This document shows positions 45,166-53,756 of a DNA stretch of 64,000 nucleotides, piece by piece. This DNA is from Dyadobacter sp. (GTDB lineage: Bacteria > Bacteroidota > Bacteroidia > Cytophagales > Spirosomataceae). The notes beneath the pieces were generated by a model. That model was given only the letters and a program-made list of their open reading frames with translations, made no database searches and had not been told where the DNA came from. The DNA lies in the NCBI RefSeq assembly GCF_017744695.1, contig NZ_JAGIAS010000010.1, positions 62,001 to 126,000 of the forward strand, in the 5' to 3' direction. The position numbers were made by a program, and so were the translations under genes. Position 1 is the stretch's first letter. Every line of letters begins with the position of its first letter.

Positions 45166-46251
45166 ATGGAGTTTTCAATAAAGAGGTTTTGCGGATTGGC
45201 AGGCGTATTAGCCGTGACCTTATGGAGCTGCGGAAGCAAGCAAACCGCCGAGGAGAAACGCAAAGCCGACAGCCTCGCGGCCTGCATTGCCGACGGCATG
45301 CCTTCGCGTGCCGCTGCGATCCGTAATGCAAGCCTGGTGACTGAGGGAGCTGGCGACAGTACCAGCATGGTGTGGATACCCGGCGGGAAGTTCCTCATGG
45401 GGGCCGATGAGTTTCCGGACTCGCGCCCGATGCATGAGGTAACCGTGAATGGGTATTATATCGATGCCCACGAAGTAACCAATGCTGAATTTGCGGCGTT
45501 CGTCAAAGCGACTAATTACAAAACTGTTGCCGAACGTCCATTGAACCCGGCCGATTATCCGGGTGTGCCGGCGGACAAGCTGGTTCCAGGCTCGGCGGTG
45601 TTCACACCTACGCCTACACGCGTGAGCCTCGACAACCCGTTGCAATGGTGGAATTACGTTCCGGGCGCCAACTGGGCGCACCCGGAAGGACCATCCAGTT
45701 CGATCAAAGGCCGCGAAAACTATCCGGTTGTTCACGTGTCGTACGAAGATGCGGCCGCTTATGCGAAATGGGCCGGCAAAAGGCTTCCTACCGAGGCAGA
45801 ATGGGAGTTTGCGGCACAAGGGGGCAAAGGAAACCATACCTATTACTGGGGCGATCAACTCAAACCCGGCGGTAAATGGGTGGCTAATATTTATCAGGGC
45901 AGCTTCCCCGACAAGAATACCAAAGAGGACGGCTATCTCACCGCCGCGCCCATCAAATCGTTTCCTGCAAATCCTTACGGTCTGTACGATATGGACGGAA
46001 ATGTGTGGGAATGGTGCGAGGACCTTTATCGCCCGGATTATTATCAGAAAAGTCCGGCGGCAAACCCGAAAGGTCCATCCGATAGCTATGATCCGGACGA
46101 GCCGGGCGCAGTAAAACGCGTTCAGCGCGGAGGCTCGTTCCTTTGCAGCGACGACTATTGCATTCGTTACAAGGCAGGCAGCCGTGGCAAGGGAGAAGTG
46201 ACCAGCGGGAGCAATAACCTCGGTTTCCGCTGCGTAATGGACAAGAAATAA
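45166..46251 (+). CDS. Formylglycine-generating enzyme (SUMF1/FGE) with lipoprotein signal
   Basis: This 361-residue FGE-sulfatase-fold protein has both active-site cysteines of true FGEs, Cys327 and Cys332 in RGGSFLCSDDYCIRYK. This separates it from the many FGE-fold proteins (GldK, EgtB, PvdO) that lack them. Other hallmarks are MVWIPGGKFLMGADEF, KRLPTEAEWEFAAQGG and GNVWEWCEDLY. The N-terminus is a lipoprotein signal with Cys22 (AVTLWSC), so maturation probably happens in the periplasm. Family role: copper- and O2-dependent oxidation of sulfatase Cys to formylglycine. The sulfatase two genes upstream is the obvious client. Confidence 0.95.
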   Translation: MEFSIKRFCGLAGVLAVTLWSCGSKQTAEEKRKADSLAACIADGMPSRAAAIRNASLVTEGAGDSTSMVWIPGGKFLMGADEFPDSRPMHEVTVNGYYIDAHEVTNAEFAAFVKATNYKTVAERPLNPADYPGVPADKLVPGSAVFTPTPTRVSLDNPLQWWNYVPGANWAHPEGPSSSIKGRENYPVVHVSYEDAAAYAKWAGKRLPTEAEWEFAAQGGKGNHTYYWGDQLKPGGKWVANIYQGSFPDKNTKEDGYLTAAPIKSFPANPYGLYDMDGNVWEWCEDLYRPDYYQKSPAANPKGPSDSYDPDEPGAVKRVQRGGSFLCSDDYCIRYKAGSRGKGEVTSGSNNLGFRCVMDKK

Positions 46252-46275
46252 AGTGATTACCAAATCGAAAATACT

Positions 46276-46845
46276 ATGAGTGTGCGCTTTCTGACCGTAC
46301 CGGGACTGGCGAGCTCAGGCCCGCAGCACTGGCAGACAATCTGGGAAGAGCAATATCCCGACCGCTTCGACCGCGTACAGCAGGCGAACTGGGACTGGCC
46401 CGTGAAACAGGATTGGGTGGCACAGCTGCAAAAGCAGATCAGTGAACTCACCGAGCCGACGGTCCTTATTGCGCACAGCCTGGGCTGCATTACCGTGGCA
46501 CATTGGGCGCAGGAGTACAGTTCGGAGCTGATCAAAGGGGCATTACTTGTAGCCCCGGCGGATGCCGAGCTTTCCAAACGTTTGAATTTCGTGGTTGGTT
46601 TTACACCCATCCCCGTGCGTACGATCCCTTTCAAAACGATCGTGGTGGCGAGCACGGACGATATTTACGCGACAATAGGGCGATCGAAAGTGTTCGCGGC
46701 CAACTGGGGGAGCGATTTCGTGAATGTGGGTAAAAAGGGGCATATCAATGCTGTATCCGGGCTGGAAGATTGGGTCGACGGGAAGAGGATATTGGAGCGG
46801 TTCGACGGTGTGAAATTGCTGGAAGGCGAAGCAACGCACTCCTGA
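46276..46845 (+). CDS. Small alpha/beta hydrolase, RBBP9/YdeN family
   Basis: This 189-residue serine hydrolase has the family N-terminus (FLTVPGLASSGPQHWQTIWE), the nucleophile elbow VLIAHSLGCITVAHW (Ser in GHSxG-like AHSLGC), and the C-terminal KKGHINAVSGLEDW with the catalytic His. The RBBP9/YdeN group is small and cytosolic with poorly known substrates. It starts 24 bp after the FGE gene and closes the four-gene sulfatase operon, but no functional link is obvious. Confidence 0.9.
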   Translation: MSVRFLTVPGLASSGPQHWQTIWEEQYPDRFDRVQQANWDWPVKQDWVAQLQKQISELTEPTVLIAHSLGCITVAHWAQEYSSELIKGALLVAPADAELSKRLNFVVGFTPIPVRTIPFKTIVVASTDDIYATIGRSKVFAANWGSDFVNVGKKGHINAVSGLEDWVDGKRILERFDGVKLLEGEATHS

Positions 46846-46881
46846 CAACCGACGTATAGGATTGTTAAAGCCTGTTAATGA

Positions 46882-46914
46882 TTTGTTAAGTGCTTTTTAT
46901 TCTTTATATCTTTC
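46882..46914 (+). promoter_or_regulatory. Probable Bacteroidota promoter for the YceI gene
   Basis: TTTG (46882-46885) and TATCTTTC (46907-46914) are separated by 21 bases, matching TTTG-N19-21-TAnnTTTG except for the last base. The start codon is 38 nt downstream. Confidence 0.5.
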
Positions 46915-46952
46915 AAAACAATTCTTCTACACTTTAAACGATTGAAATTATT

Positions 46953-47561
46953 ATGAAAAGAATGTTTGTACTCGCAGCAGCTGGTTTGCTTTTCAATGTT
47001 GCTGCTATTGCCAACGGTCCTGGAAAGAATGCCGCCGACAAAACACTGAAGGTGGATCCGAAAGCGAGCACCATTAACTGGGGCGCCAAGAAAGTGACAG
47101 GAACACACGCGGGAACTGTGCCTCTGGAAAGCGGTACCCTCGTAGTTGATAACGACAAGCTCAAAGGAGGAAGTTTTGTAGCCGATATCAAATCACTGGT
47201 GGTAACCGACGTGAAAGACCAGGAAATGAACGGCAAACTGACCAATCACCTGAAAAGCGACGACTTTTTCTCGGTTGAAAAACACCCGCAGGCGAAGCTG
47301 GTGATTTCTTCTGTAACACCGAAAGGCGGCAATGCTTATGACGTAACAGGCAAGCTGACAATCAAGGGAATCACCCAGGAAGTGAAATTCCCTGCAACTG
47401 TGACGGCCGACGCTAAAAAGGTGACTGCGAACGCGAAAGTAAGCATCGACCGCACCAAATACGACATTAAGTTCCGTTCGACCAACTTCTTCGAAAACCT
47501 TGGCGACAAGGCGATCGACAACGATTTTACGCTGGACGTAAATTTGGTAGCGAACAAATAA
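46953..47561 (+). CDS. YceI-family periplasmic lipid-binding-like protein
   Basis: This 202-residue protein has a signal peptide (MKRMFVLAAAGLLFNVAAIA) and a YceI lipocalin-like barrel: DPKASTINWGAKKVTGTHAG, GSFVADIKSL, LKSDDFFSVEKHPQAKLVIS, GKLTIKGITQEVKFP and the terminal DFTLDVNLVANK. Members bind polyisoprenoid-like ligands and often respond to stress. The gene stands alone between a promoter and a terminator. Confidence 0.94.
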   Translation: MKRMFVLAAAGLLFNVAAIANGPGKNAADKTLKVDPKASTINWGAKKVTGTHAGTVPLESGTLVVDNDKLKGGSFVADIKSLVVTDVKDQEMNGKLTNHLKSDDFFSVEKHPQAKLVISSVTPKGGNAYDVTGKLTIKGITQEVKFPATVTADAKKVTANAKVSIDRTKYDIKFRSTNFFENLGDKAIDNDFTLDVNLVANK

Positions 47562-47584
47562 TCAGCGAATATTTAAAAGATATG

Positions 47585-47618
47585 AAATCCGGTTTGAGCG
47601 ATCAGACCGGATTTTTTT
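47585..47618 (+). terminator. Intrinsic terminator after the YceI gene
   Basis: A 9-bp stem (47585-47593 with 47606-47614) is followed by a T-run ending at 47619. It lies 24 bp after the stop and immediately precedes the promoter of the next gene. Confidence 0.82.
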
Positions 47619-47623
47619 TGATC

Positions 47624-47631
47624 TATATTTG
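47624..47631 (+). promoter_or_regulatory. Bacteroidota -7 element (TATATTTG) for the GH130-like gene
   Basis: TATATTTG matches TAnnTTTG exactly, 32 nt before the ATG at 47664. The -33 region falls inside the preceding terminator and lacks an optimal TTTG. Confidence 0.5.
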
Positions 47632-47663
47632 GCAAATGTGATTTGATAACTGATAGAAAATCT

Positions 47664-48809
47664 ATGAAAAATTTCATCGTGGGCCTTGCCATATGCACAT
47701 CGATGGTCGTAGGACAGACATTTGCCCAAACTGAAAACAAGTTGCCCGAATGGGCGTTCGGCGGCTTTAAACGGCCTGCTGGCGTAAACCCGGTTATTTC
47801 TCCCGACAGTACTTCCCGTTTTTTCTGCCCGATGAACAAACGCCGGGTTGATTGGGAATCGAATGATACTTTCAATCCAGCGGCGACCATGAAAAATGGG
47901 AAGATCGTGGTGCTGTACCGTGCCGAGGACAAGGCCGGAAAGGCGATCGGCATGCGTACATCGCGCCTTGGATATGCCGAGAGTGAAGACGGGATCCGTT
48001 TCAAAAGGCGAAAGGAACCTGTGTTGTTCCCCGCCGAGGATAGCCAGAAAGCCAATGAATGGCCCGGCGGCTGCGAGGATCCGCGTGTAGCTGTTACGGA
48101 AGACGGCCTGTATGTGGTTGTTTACACGCAATGGAACAAAGACAAAGCACGCCTGGGCGTCGCCACATCCCGCGATTTGCTCAGATGGGAAAAGTATGGC
48201 CCGGTGTTCAGGGAGGCATACCATGGTAAATTCAATAATATCTGGACAAAATCGGGCTCGATCGTGACCAAACTGGTGGGGGATAGGCAGGTGATTGCGA
48301 AAATCAACGGGAAGTACTGGCTCTATTTCGGCGAAGCCAATGTAAATGTGGCAACTTCCACCGACCTCATCAACTGGGAACCTGTGGTGGATAGCAAAGG
48401 CGAATTGGTAAACCTGATCTCTCCAAGAAAGGGTTATTTTGACAGTAACCTCACCGAATGCGGCCCGCCGGCCATTCTCACCGACAATGGCATCGTGTTA
48501 CTCTATAATGGCAAAAACGATAAAGGGGAGGACGGTGACAAGCGTTTTACGCCCAACAGTTACTGCGCCGGCCAGGTGTTGTTTGATAAAAATGACCCCA
48601 CCAAGGTTCTCGCCCGTCTCGATACCCCTTTCTTCCGGCCAATGGAGCCATTTGAAAAGAGCGGTCAATATGTAGCGGGCACTGTTTTCATCGAAGGGAT
48701 GGTATATTACAAGAAAAAATGGCTGCTCTACTACGGCTGCGCCGATTCGCGCGTAGGTGTGGCGGTTTACGATCCCGCCGCGAAAACTCCGGGTGATCCG
48801 CTGCCGTAA
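47664..48809 (+). CDS. Exported GH130-like glycosidase/phosphorylase
   Basis: From ATG 47664 this ~381-residue protein has a signal peptide (MKNFIVGLAICTSMVVGQTFAQ) and a five-bladed propeller of the GH130/GH43-68 type. Motifs are ESNDTFNPAATMKNGKIVVLYR, WPGGCEDPRVAVTEDG (the GH130 substrate site) and LLYYGCADSRVGVAVYD. GH130 enzymes act on beta-mannosides by phosphorolysis or hydrolysis. Export argues for hydrolysis, since phosphate-dependent members are cytosolic. It is the first gene of the rightward carbohydrate region and may or may not belong to the cluster that follows. Confidence 0.85.
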   Translation: MKNFIVGLAICTSMVVGQTFAQTENKLPEWAFGGFKRPAGVNPVISPDSTSRFFCPMNKRRVDWESNDTFNPAATMKNGKIVVLYRAEDKAGKAIGMRTSRLGYAESEDGIRFKRRKEPVLFPAEDSQKANEWPGGCEDPRVAVTEDGLYVVVYTQWNKDKARLGVATSRDLLRWEKYGPVFREAYHGKFNNIWTKSGSIVTKLVGDRQVIAKINGKYWLYFGEANVNVATSTDLINWEPVVDSKGELVNLISPRKGYFDSNLTECGPPAILTDNGIVLLYNGKNDKGEDGDKRFTPNSYCAGQVLFDKNDPTKVLARLDTPFFRPMEPFEKSGQYVAGTVFIEGMVYYKKKWLLYYGCADSRVGVAVYDPAAKTPGDPLP

Positions 48810-48814
48810 AGGCC

Positions 48815-48946
48815 GGTGCGAAGCTCTTGCTTCGTACCCACTATTCGTAGGCCTCCGGCCGGTCGGGAACCGTAAACGCGCATCGCGAATGCACGCGCAG
48901 AGCGGGAGCTCTGCAAATAAGAAGTCACGAAGCAGAGCTTCGCACC
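48815..48946. repeat. REP-like element: two inverted hairpins around a GC-rich core
   Basis: The ends 48815-48835 and 48927-48946 are inverted copies of each other (20 bp plus one bulged base). Each end is itself a hairpin of the form CGAAGC-loop-GCTTCG. The ~91-bp core holds another small palindrome (AGAGC-GGG-AGCTCT, about 48899-48911) and several CGCG/GGCC-rich words. This structure resembles bacterial REP/BIME elements and lies entirely between genes. Confidence 0.7.
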
Positions 48947-49102
48947 AGTGCGGGCAGGTTAGTACAGGATAGTGCATCAGATATTTTTAGGAATTTTTGG
49001 ATATTAATTTCTGCTTTTTTAAGAGGGATTAGTATTGAAATAGCCCTTGCAGTAAGGGAAATCAGTTGTTCAGGAGTCACTAAACCTATAAATGCGATCA
49101 AA

Positions 49103-49870
49103 ATGAGTTTCAGATTTATCAAGGCCGGAATGTTCATGGCCGCCATGATGACCCTCACCAGCCAGGTCGACACTTTTGCCCAAAAAAGTGAAAAAGGCTT
49201 CAAATCCATCTTCGACGGAAAATCACTCAAAGGCTGGGATGGAGATCCTAAATACTGGCGCGTTGAAAACGGCTCGCTCGTTGGCGAAATCACTCCTGAA
49301 ACGCTTTTGAAAACCAACTCATTCATTATCTGGCGCGGCGGCGAACCTGCTGATTTCGAACTGAAAGGTTCGTTCAAGATCGCAACAGCCGGAAACTCGG
49401 GCATCAACTACCGCAGTGAGCAATTGACCGACGTGCCCTTCGCATTGAAAGGCTATCAGGCCGATATCGACGGCAAAAACAACTACACCGGGCAGAATTA
49501 CGAAGAACGAAAGCGTACTACATTGGCTTATCGTGGCCAGAAAACGGTCATCAAAGAATATACCGGAGAAAAAACGCCGGAAGCTATCCGCAAGAATGTA
49601 TCCAAGAATGCCTGGACCGGTTTTGAAGTGGTAGGCTCGCTCGGTTCTTCCGATTCTTTGAAGACATTGATCAAAAGCGAAGACTGGAACACTTTCCATC
49701 TCGTTGTGAAGGGAAATCACCTGCAACATTACATCAATGGCGTCCTGATGAGCGATGTTACCGATAACGACACGGTAAATGGAGCCAAAAAAGGCCTTTT
49801 AGGGGTACAGGTACACGTAGGGCCGCCTATGAAGGTGGAATACAAAGACCTGCGTATCAAACAATATTAA
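49103..49870 (+). CDS. DUF1080 / 3-keto-glycoside lyase-hydrolase-like exported protein
   Basis: This 255-residue protein has a signal peptide (FIKAGMFMAAMMTLTSQVDTFAQ) and one DUF1080 (PF06439) concanavalin-like sandwich: KGFKSIFDGKSLKGWDGDPKYWRVENG, IIWRGGEPADFELKGSFKI, SGINYRSEQL, YQADIDGKNNYTGQNYEERK and NTFHLVVKGNHLQHYINGVL. PF06439 members include enzymes that cleave 3-keto-glycosides after sugar oxidation by Gfo/Idh/MocA enzymes. With such an enzyme and TIM-barrel partners in this cluster, a periplasmic 3-keto-glycoside cleaving role is the best inference. Confidence 0.87.
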   Translation: MSFRFIKAGMFMAAMMTLTSQVDTFAQKSEKGFKSIFDGKSLKGWDGDPKYWRVENGSLVGEITPETLLKTNSFIIWRGGEPADFELKGSFKIATAGNSGINYRSEQLTDVPFALKGYQADIDGKNNYTGQNYEERKRTTLAYRGQKTVIKEYTGEKTPEAIRKNVSKNAWTGFEVVGSLGSSDSLKTLIKSEDWNTFHLVVKGNHLQHYINGVLMSDVTDNDTVNGAKKGLLGVQVHVGPPMKVEYKDLRIKQY

Positions 49871-49879
49871 TTAAAACAT

Positions 49880-49960
49880 CGGCTCTCGGCTCTCGGCCGT
49901 CGGCTAATGCAAAACCATTAATGCAAAGCTTACAGCCTAAGGCTTAAAGCATAAAGCCTT
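49880..49960. repeat. Heptad-phased GC repeat array A (mixed G+C-rich and A+T-rich words)
   Basis: Between the DUF1080 gene and the next gene, GC dinucleotides recur at 7-bp steps. A first block (49880-49905) uses GGCTCTC/GGCCGTC words; a second (49926-49957) uses GCTTACA, GCCTAAG, GCTTAAA, GCATAAA. The array ends 4 bp before the next ATG (49964). Unlike the other arrays it combines both word families. Confidence 0.75.
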
Positions 49961-49963
49961 GTT

Positions 49964-50815
49964 ATGAATAAAATCGGATTTAATGTGCTGGCCTGGACGG
50001 CGGCAGTTTCGGACGACTTGTTTCCGATCATCGAACGACTGAAAAAGATTGGATACGACGGCGTCGAGTTTTATTTAGGCCCCCAGGAAGCTGCGGCTTA
50101 CAAGCGAATGGGCAGTTTTGTCAAAGATCTGGGTCTTGAAACTACCGCGGTAATGACGCTCGGAGCCGAGGAAAACCCGGTGAATGATTCGGCCGAAGTG
50201 CGCGGACGAGGGCTCGACAAAATCAAATGGGCCATAGAACGCGCGCATGATCTCGGTTCGAAAGTGATTTGCGGGCCGTTCCACTCGGCGCATACCGTTT
50301 TCGTGAACCGCCCGGCCGAAGACCGTGAATATGCATTGGCCGGAGAAGTACTGAATGCCGCTGCCGATTATGCCGCGCAGGCAAACATTACATTCGCATT
50401 GGAAGCGCTCAACCGTTTCGAATGCTATTTGTGCAACACGATGGAGCAATTGCTCAAACTCGTTAAAGCGGCCGATCACCCGAATGTACGCGCGATGTTC
50501 GATACCCACCATTCCAATATCGAGGAGAAAAGCTACGGGGCAGCATTGCAAACGATCGCGCCTGTGCTCGCGCACGTGCACATCAGCGAGAACGATCGCG
50601 GCACGCCGGGTACAGGCCAGGTGAAGTGGGATGATGCATTCGCTGCGCTGGCGGCCATCAAATACGACGGCTGGCTGACTATCGAAGCATTCTCGCGCAA
50701 CGATCCCGGTTTTGCGAATGCGATCGGCGTTTGGCGGGAATTCAACGAGCCCTGGGACATTGCCGAGAATGGCTACAAATTTATCCGCGAAATGGGCCTG
50801 AAACACGGGCTCTGA
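49964..50815 (+). CDS. Sugar isomerase/epimerase, D-tagatose/D-psicose 3-epimerase-like TIM barrel
   Basis: This 283-residue cytoplasmic TIM barrel has the four metal-site residues of the ketose 3-epimerase group: Glu147 (FALEALNRFE), Asp180 (MFDTHHSN), His206 (HVHISENDRGTPGTG) and Glu241 (WLTIEAF). The HISENDRGTPGTG loop is diagnostic of the group. It would epimerise or isomerise a free ketose or keto-sugar. It starts right after repeat array A. The ThuA-like gene follows 26 bp downstream, implying cotranscription. Confidence 0.88.
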   Translation: MNKIGFNVLAWTAAVSDDLFPIIERLKKIGYDGVEFYLGPQEAAAYKRMGSFVKDLGLETTAVMTLGAEENPVNDSAEVRGRGLDKIKWAIERAHDLGSKVICGPFHSAHTVFVNRPAEDREYALAGEVLNAAADYAAQANITFALEALNRFECYLCNTMEQLLKLVKAADHPNVRAMFDTHHSNIEEKSYGAALQTIAPVLAHVHISENDRGTPGTGQVKWDDAFAALAAIKYDGWLTIEAFSRNDPGFANAIGVWREFNEPWDIAENGYKFIREMGLKHGL

Positions 50816-50841
50816 TCAACCACCTTTTTCAGTCCGGGTTT

Positions 50842-51891
50842 ATGAAGAATCTTTTGAAATCAATGCTGGTGCTCGGCATTGCCCTGATCACTTTCGGCTC
50901 CAAAGCACAGGACGATCCCTCAAAACATCGGGTCGTGTACAAGGGCGATAAGGGGCCTGGGGTAGGTAAAAATATCGTTTTCATCGCCACCGACCACGAG
51001 TACCGCGGCGAGGAGTCGCTTCCCGCGCTGGCGCGTATTATGGCCAAGCGTTACGGGTTCACGTGTACGGTCGTGTACGCGCTCGACGAGAACGGCTACA
51101 TTCTTCCCGGCAGTTCCAATGTGAAAGGGCTCGACGTGCTCGACAAAGCCGACCTGATGGTGCTTTTCATGCGTTTCGCCCATTTCGAAGACAAGGAAAT
51201 GCAGCATTTCGAGAAGTATCTCAAACGTGGCGGGCCCATTGTGGCATTCCGGACTTCCACCCACGCATTTGAAATCAAAAATGATCCGAAATGGGAGCAT
51301 TATACCTGGAACTACAATGGCCCCAAAACGGCCTGGAAAGATGGTTTCGGGGAGTATATTCTGGGTGAAACCTGGGTGTCCCACTACGGAACGAACCACA
51401 AGCAATCTTCCAGAATCATCATTGACGAAGCGCAAAAAAATCACCCGATTATGCGTGGCGTGAAGGATATGTGGGTTCAATCGGGCGGCTATACGGCTGC
51501 TCCGAAAGGAACGGTACTTGCGAAAGGCCAGGTGTTGAACGGCATGACGGCCGATTCTCCTGCCGATCCTACCAAGGAGCTGCTGCCTGTTGCCTGGATC
51601 CGTGATTACCAAATGGAAGGTGGTAAAAAAGGCCGCGCATTCACCACAACCCACGGTGCTTCCGAAGATTTGCTGAACGAAGGTTTTAGGCGGATGGTCG
51701 TGAATGCGATGTTCTGGGGGCTGGGGCTTGAAAGCGCTATCAAACCGAGCAACGACATTGCATTTGTAGGGCCTTATAAACCCACGACATTCAATTTCAA
51801 TGGGTATAAGGCGAATGTAAAGCCGTCGGACCTGGCGGGCTGGGATTCGCTGATCATGCCGGGTGAAGTGGTGAAGAAGAAGTCGAAGTGA
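50842..51891 (+). CDS. ThuA-like exported protein
   Basis: From ATG 50842 this ~349-residue protein has a signal peptide (LLKSMLVLGIALITFGSKAQ) and a ThuA-like domain of class I glutamine amidotransferase-like fold: NIVFIATDHEYRGEESLPAL, DKADLMVLFMRFAHFEDKEM, GGPIVAFRTSTHAF and a C-terminal MFWGLGLE. ThuA, with the dehydrogenase ThuB, is needed in rhizobia to use trehalose and other disaccharides through 3-keto derivatives. Here it sits with Gfo/Idh/MocA and DUF1080 genes, supporting the same theme. An upstream in-frame start would lie inside the preceding gene. Confidence 0.85.
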   Translation: MKNLLKSMLVLGIALITFGSKAQDDPSKHRVVYKGDKGPGVGKNIVFIATDHEYRGEESLPALARIMAKRYGFTCTVVYALDENGYILPGSSNVKGLDVLDKADLMVLFMRFAHFEDKEMQHFEKYLKRGGPIVAFRTSTHAFEIKNDPKWEHYTWNYNGPKTAWKDGFGEYILGETWVSHYGTNHKQSSRIIIDEAQKNHPIMRGVKDMWVQSGGYTAAPKGTVLAKGQVLNGMTADSPADPTKELLPVAWIRDYQMEGGKKGRAFTTTHGASEDLLNEGFRRMVVNAMFWGLGLESAIKPSNDIAFVGPYKPTTFNFNGYKANVKPSDLAGWDSLIMPGEVVKKKSK

Positions 51892-51919
51892 TTTTTAATT
51901 AATAGAAAATAAACGTTTA

Positions 51920-52747
51920 ATGTCTCAGCAACTTCCATTTCGCTTTGGATCAGAGGTTTATACCTGGTTCATGAGCAACAGCGGCCAAACACACCAGGGC
52001 CGGTTAGGACATATGATCGAAGTCATCGCGAAAGCGGGATTTACGGGAATCCAGCCCATTTTTACCTGGATGGGCGACCTGCAAGACCCGGATCTGCTAG
52101 AAGCCAAACTGAAAGAACAAGGCATCGAACTGGCCGCATTGGCCCTCGCACTGGACTGGAATGAAGCCGAAGAGACAGACCGCGAACGCGAAGTGGCCGA
52201 CCACGCGATCCGCGTGCTGCAGCGTTTCCCGGGGGCTGTACTGAATACCGTACAAATTCCGACGGGCAGACATAACATTGAAGAGCGCCAGAAACGCCTT
52301 GTGAATATCGTCAACACCGTTTCGCGCCGCGCTGCTGATAAAGGCGTGCCGTGCAGCTACCACCCCAACTCGCCGCATACCTCCATTATCCGCACAGAGG
52401 AAGATTACAAAATCGTACTCGAAGGTCTGGACGCATCCGTAACAGGCTGGACGCCAGATGTAGGCCATATCATCAACGGCGGTATGGACCCGCTCGCGAA
52501 AATGAAGGAATACCAGTCGCTGATTAACCATGTGCATTACAAAGACTGGGACGGAAACCCTGAATTTACGTTGATGGGCAAAGGTAAAGTCGACCTGCTG
52601 GGCGTGACCCAATGGCTGAAAGACATCAACTACAAAGGCTGGATCATCTGTGAAGACGAAGGCGAAGAAGCGCTGGAAGACCCGGATTTTGTGACCTTGC
52701 ATGACGGGAAGTGGATTCAGGAGGAGTTAGTGCCGGGATTGCGGTAG
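51920..52747 (+). CDS. Sugar phosphate isomerase/epimerase-like TIM barrel (IolE-like)
   Basis: This 275-residue cytoplasmic AP-endonuclease-2-type TIM barrel reads FRFGSEVYTWFMSNSG, TGIQPIFTWMGDL, CSYHPNSPHTSIIRTEED, VTGWTPDVGHIINGGMDPL, HVHYKDWDG and WIICEDEGEEALEDPD. The TPDVGH and HYKDW motifs with metal-ligand Asp/His resemble inosose dehydratase IolE, which dehydrates a 3-keto-cyclitol-like compound, and the hydratase partner of 3-keto-sugar lyases. Substrate is inferred, not known. It follows ThuA by 28 bp and is followed by repeat array B. Confidence 0.85.
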   Translation: MSQQLPFRFGSEVYTWFMSNSGQTHQGRLGHMIEVIAKAGFTGIQPIFTWMGDLQDPDLLEAKLKEQGIELAALALALDWNEAEETDREREVADHAIRVLQRFPGAVLNTVQIPTGRHNIEERQKRLVNIVNTVSRRAADKGVPCSYHPNSPHTSIIRTEEDYKIVLEGLDASVTGWTPDVGHIINGGMDPLAKMKEYQSLINHVHYKDWDGNPEFTLMGKGKVDLLGVTQWLKDINYKGWIICEDEGEEALEDPDFVTLHDGKWIQEELVPGLR

Positions 52748-52850
52748 GCTATAAGCGATAGGCTGTAAGCTTTAAGCCAAATTTTCAGAAATAGGTTATT
52801 ACAAAAAAAGCATAGCTTATAGCCTAAGGCTTACAGCTTAAAGCAAACAA
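52748..52850. repeat. Heptad-phased GC repeat array B
   Basis: The left part (52748-52778) is made of GCTATAA, GCGATAG, GCTGTAA, GCTTTAA. The right part (52809-52844) is made of complementary-type words GCTTATA, GCCTAAG, GCTTACA, GCTTAAA. GC recurs at 7-bp intervals except one 5-bp step at 52810. The parts can pair as an imperfect stem around a ~30-bp spacer. Confidence 0.8.
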
Positions 52851-52856
52851 CCAACT

Positions 52857-53669
52857 ATGCCCACCATCAAAACCAACGGTATCAACTTTTACTACGAAGA
52901 ACGCGGTTCCGGGGAGCCATTGCTGCTTATTATGGGCATTACCGCGCCGGGATCGGTGTGGAATGTGCACGTAGCGGATTGGAAACATCATTTCCGGTGC
53001 ATTATCGGCGATAACCGCGGCGTGGGATTGACGGATAAACCTGCCGGGCCCTATTCGACCGAGCAAATGGCAGACGATTATGCCGGTTTGCTGGATTCGT
53101 TGGGTTTGGAGAATGTAAATGTGATAGGCTGTTCGATGGGTAGTACCATTGCCCAGCAGTTGGCGATTCGGCATCCTAAAAAGGTGAAGTCGTTGGTATT
53201 AATGTGCCCCTGGGCGCGTTGCGATAACTATGCGAAAGGCCTTTTTCAACACATTGCCAATGCCAAGGCCCGTTTCCGTCCGGAGGAGTTCAGCTTGTAC
53301 ATTCAGTTGCTGATCTTTTCAAAATCGTCTTGGGACGATGCGAAACAGCACGAAGACCTTGAAAACGGGCGACGCATCGACGCATTTAACCCATTTCCGC
53401 AGCCATTGCACGGCCTGGAAGGACAGGCGGCGGCTTGCATCAATCATAATGCATTGCCGGATCTGGGCAAGATTAATGCCCCGACATTGGTGATAGGCGG
53501 CAGGGAAGACATTTTCACGCCGGTATGGATGGCCGAAGAGGTTGCCGACGGTATTCCCGGTGCCGAGTTGTTCCTGTACGACAAGCTCGGACACGCATTC
53601 CATTTTGAAAATACAGAAGATTTCAATGCCCGCGTGCGAAATTGGCTGACCCGCGTACCGGTAGCCTGA
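52857..53669 (+). CDS. Alpha/beta hydrolase
   Basis: This 270-residue alpha/beta hydrolase starts MPTIKTNGINFYYEERGSGE. The oxyanion region is LLLIMGITAPGSVW, the nucleophile elbow GCSMGST (Ser about 98), and the likely catalytic Asp and His lie in LVIGGREDIFTP and YDKLGHAFHFEN. No signal peptide is seen. A role in the surrounding sugar cluster, such as lactone or ester hydrolysis, is possible but untested. The gene begins 7 bp after repeat array B. Confidence 0.9.
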   Translation: MPTIKTNGINFYYEERGSGEPLLLIMGITAPGSVWNVHVADWKHHFRCIIGDNRGVGLTDKPAGPYSTEQMADDYAGLLDSLGLENVNVIGCSMGSTIAQQLAIRHPKKVKSLVLMCPWARCDNYAKGLFQHIANAKARFRPEEFSLYIQLLIFSKSSWDDAKQHEDLENGRRIDAFNPFPQPLHGLEGQAAACINHNALPDLGKINAPTLVIGGREDIFTPVWMAEEVADGIPGAELFLYDKLGHAFHFENTEDFNARVRNWLTRVPVA

Positions 53670-53756
53670 TCCCGCATTTTTCAAGTTAAAAGCATTAAAA
53701 CGAGGCATTTTGCGCCTTTTTCAGATTTAGATAATTACAGGTTTAATTAAGATATA

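Noticed and set aside
48810..49102. Insertion sequence remnant between the GH130 and DUF1080 genes
   Set aside because: No transposase-like reading frame and no target duplication; it better fits a REP-like element.
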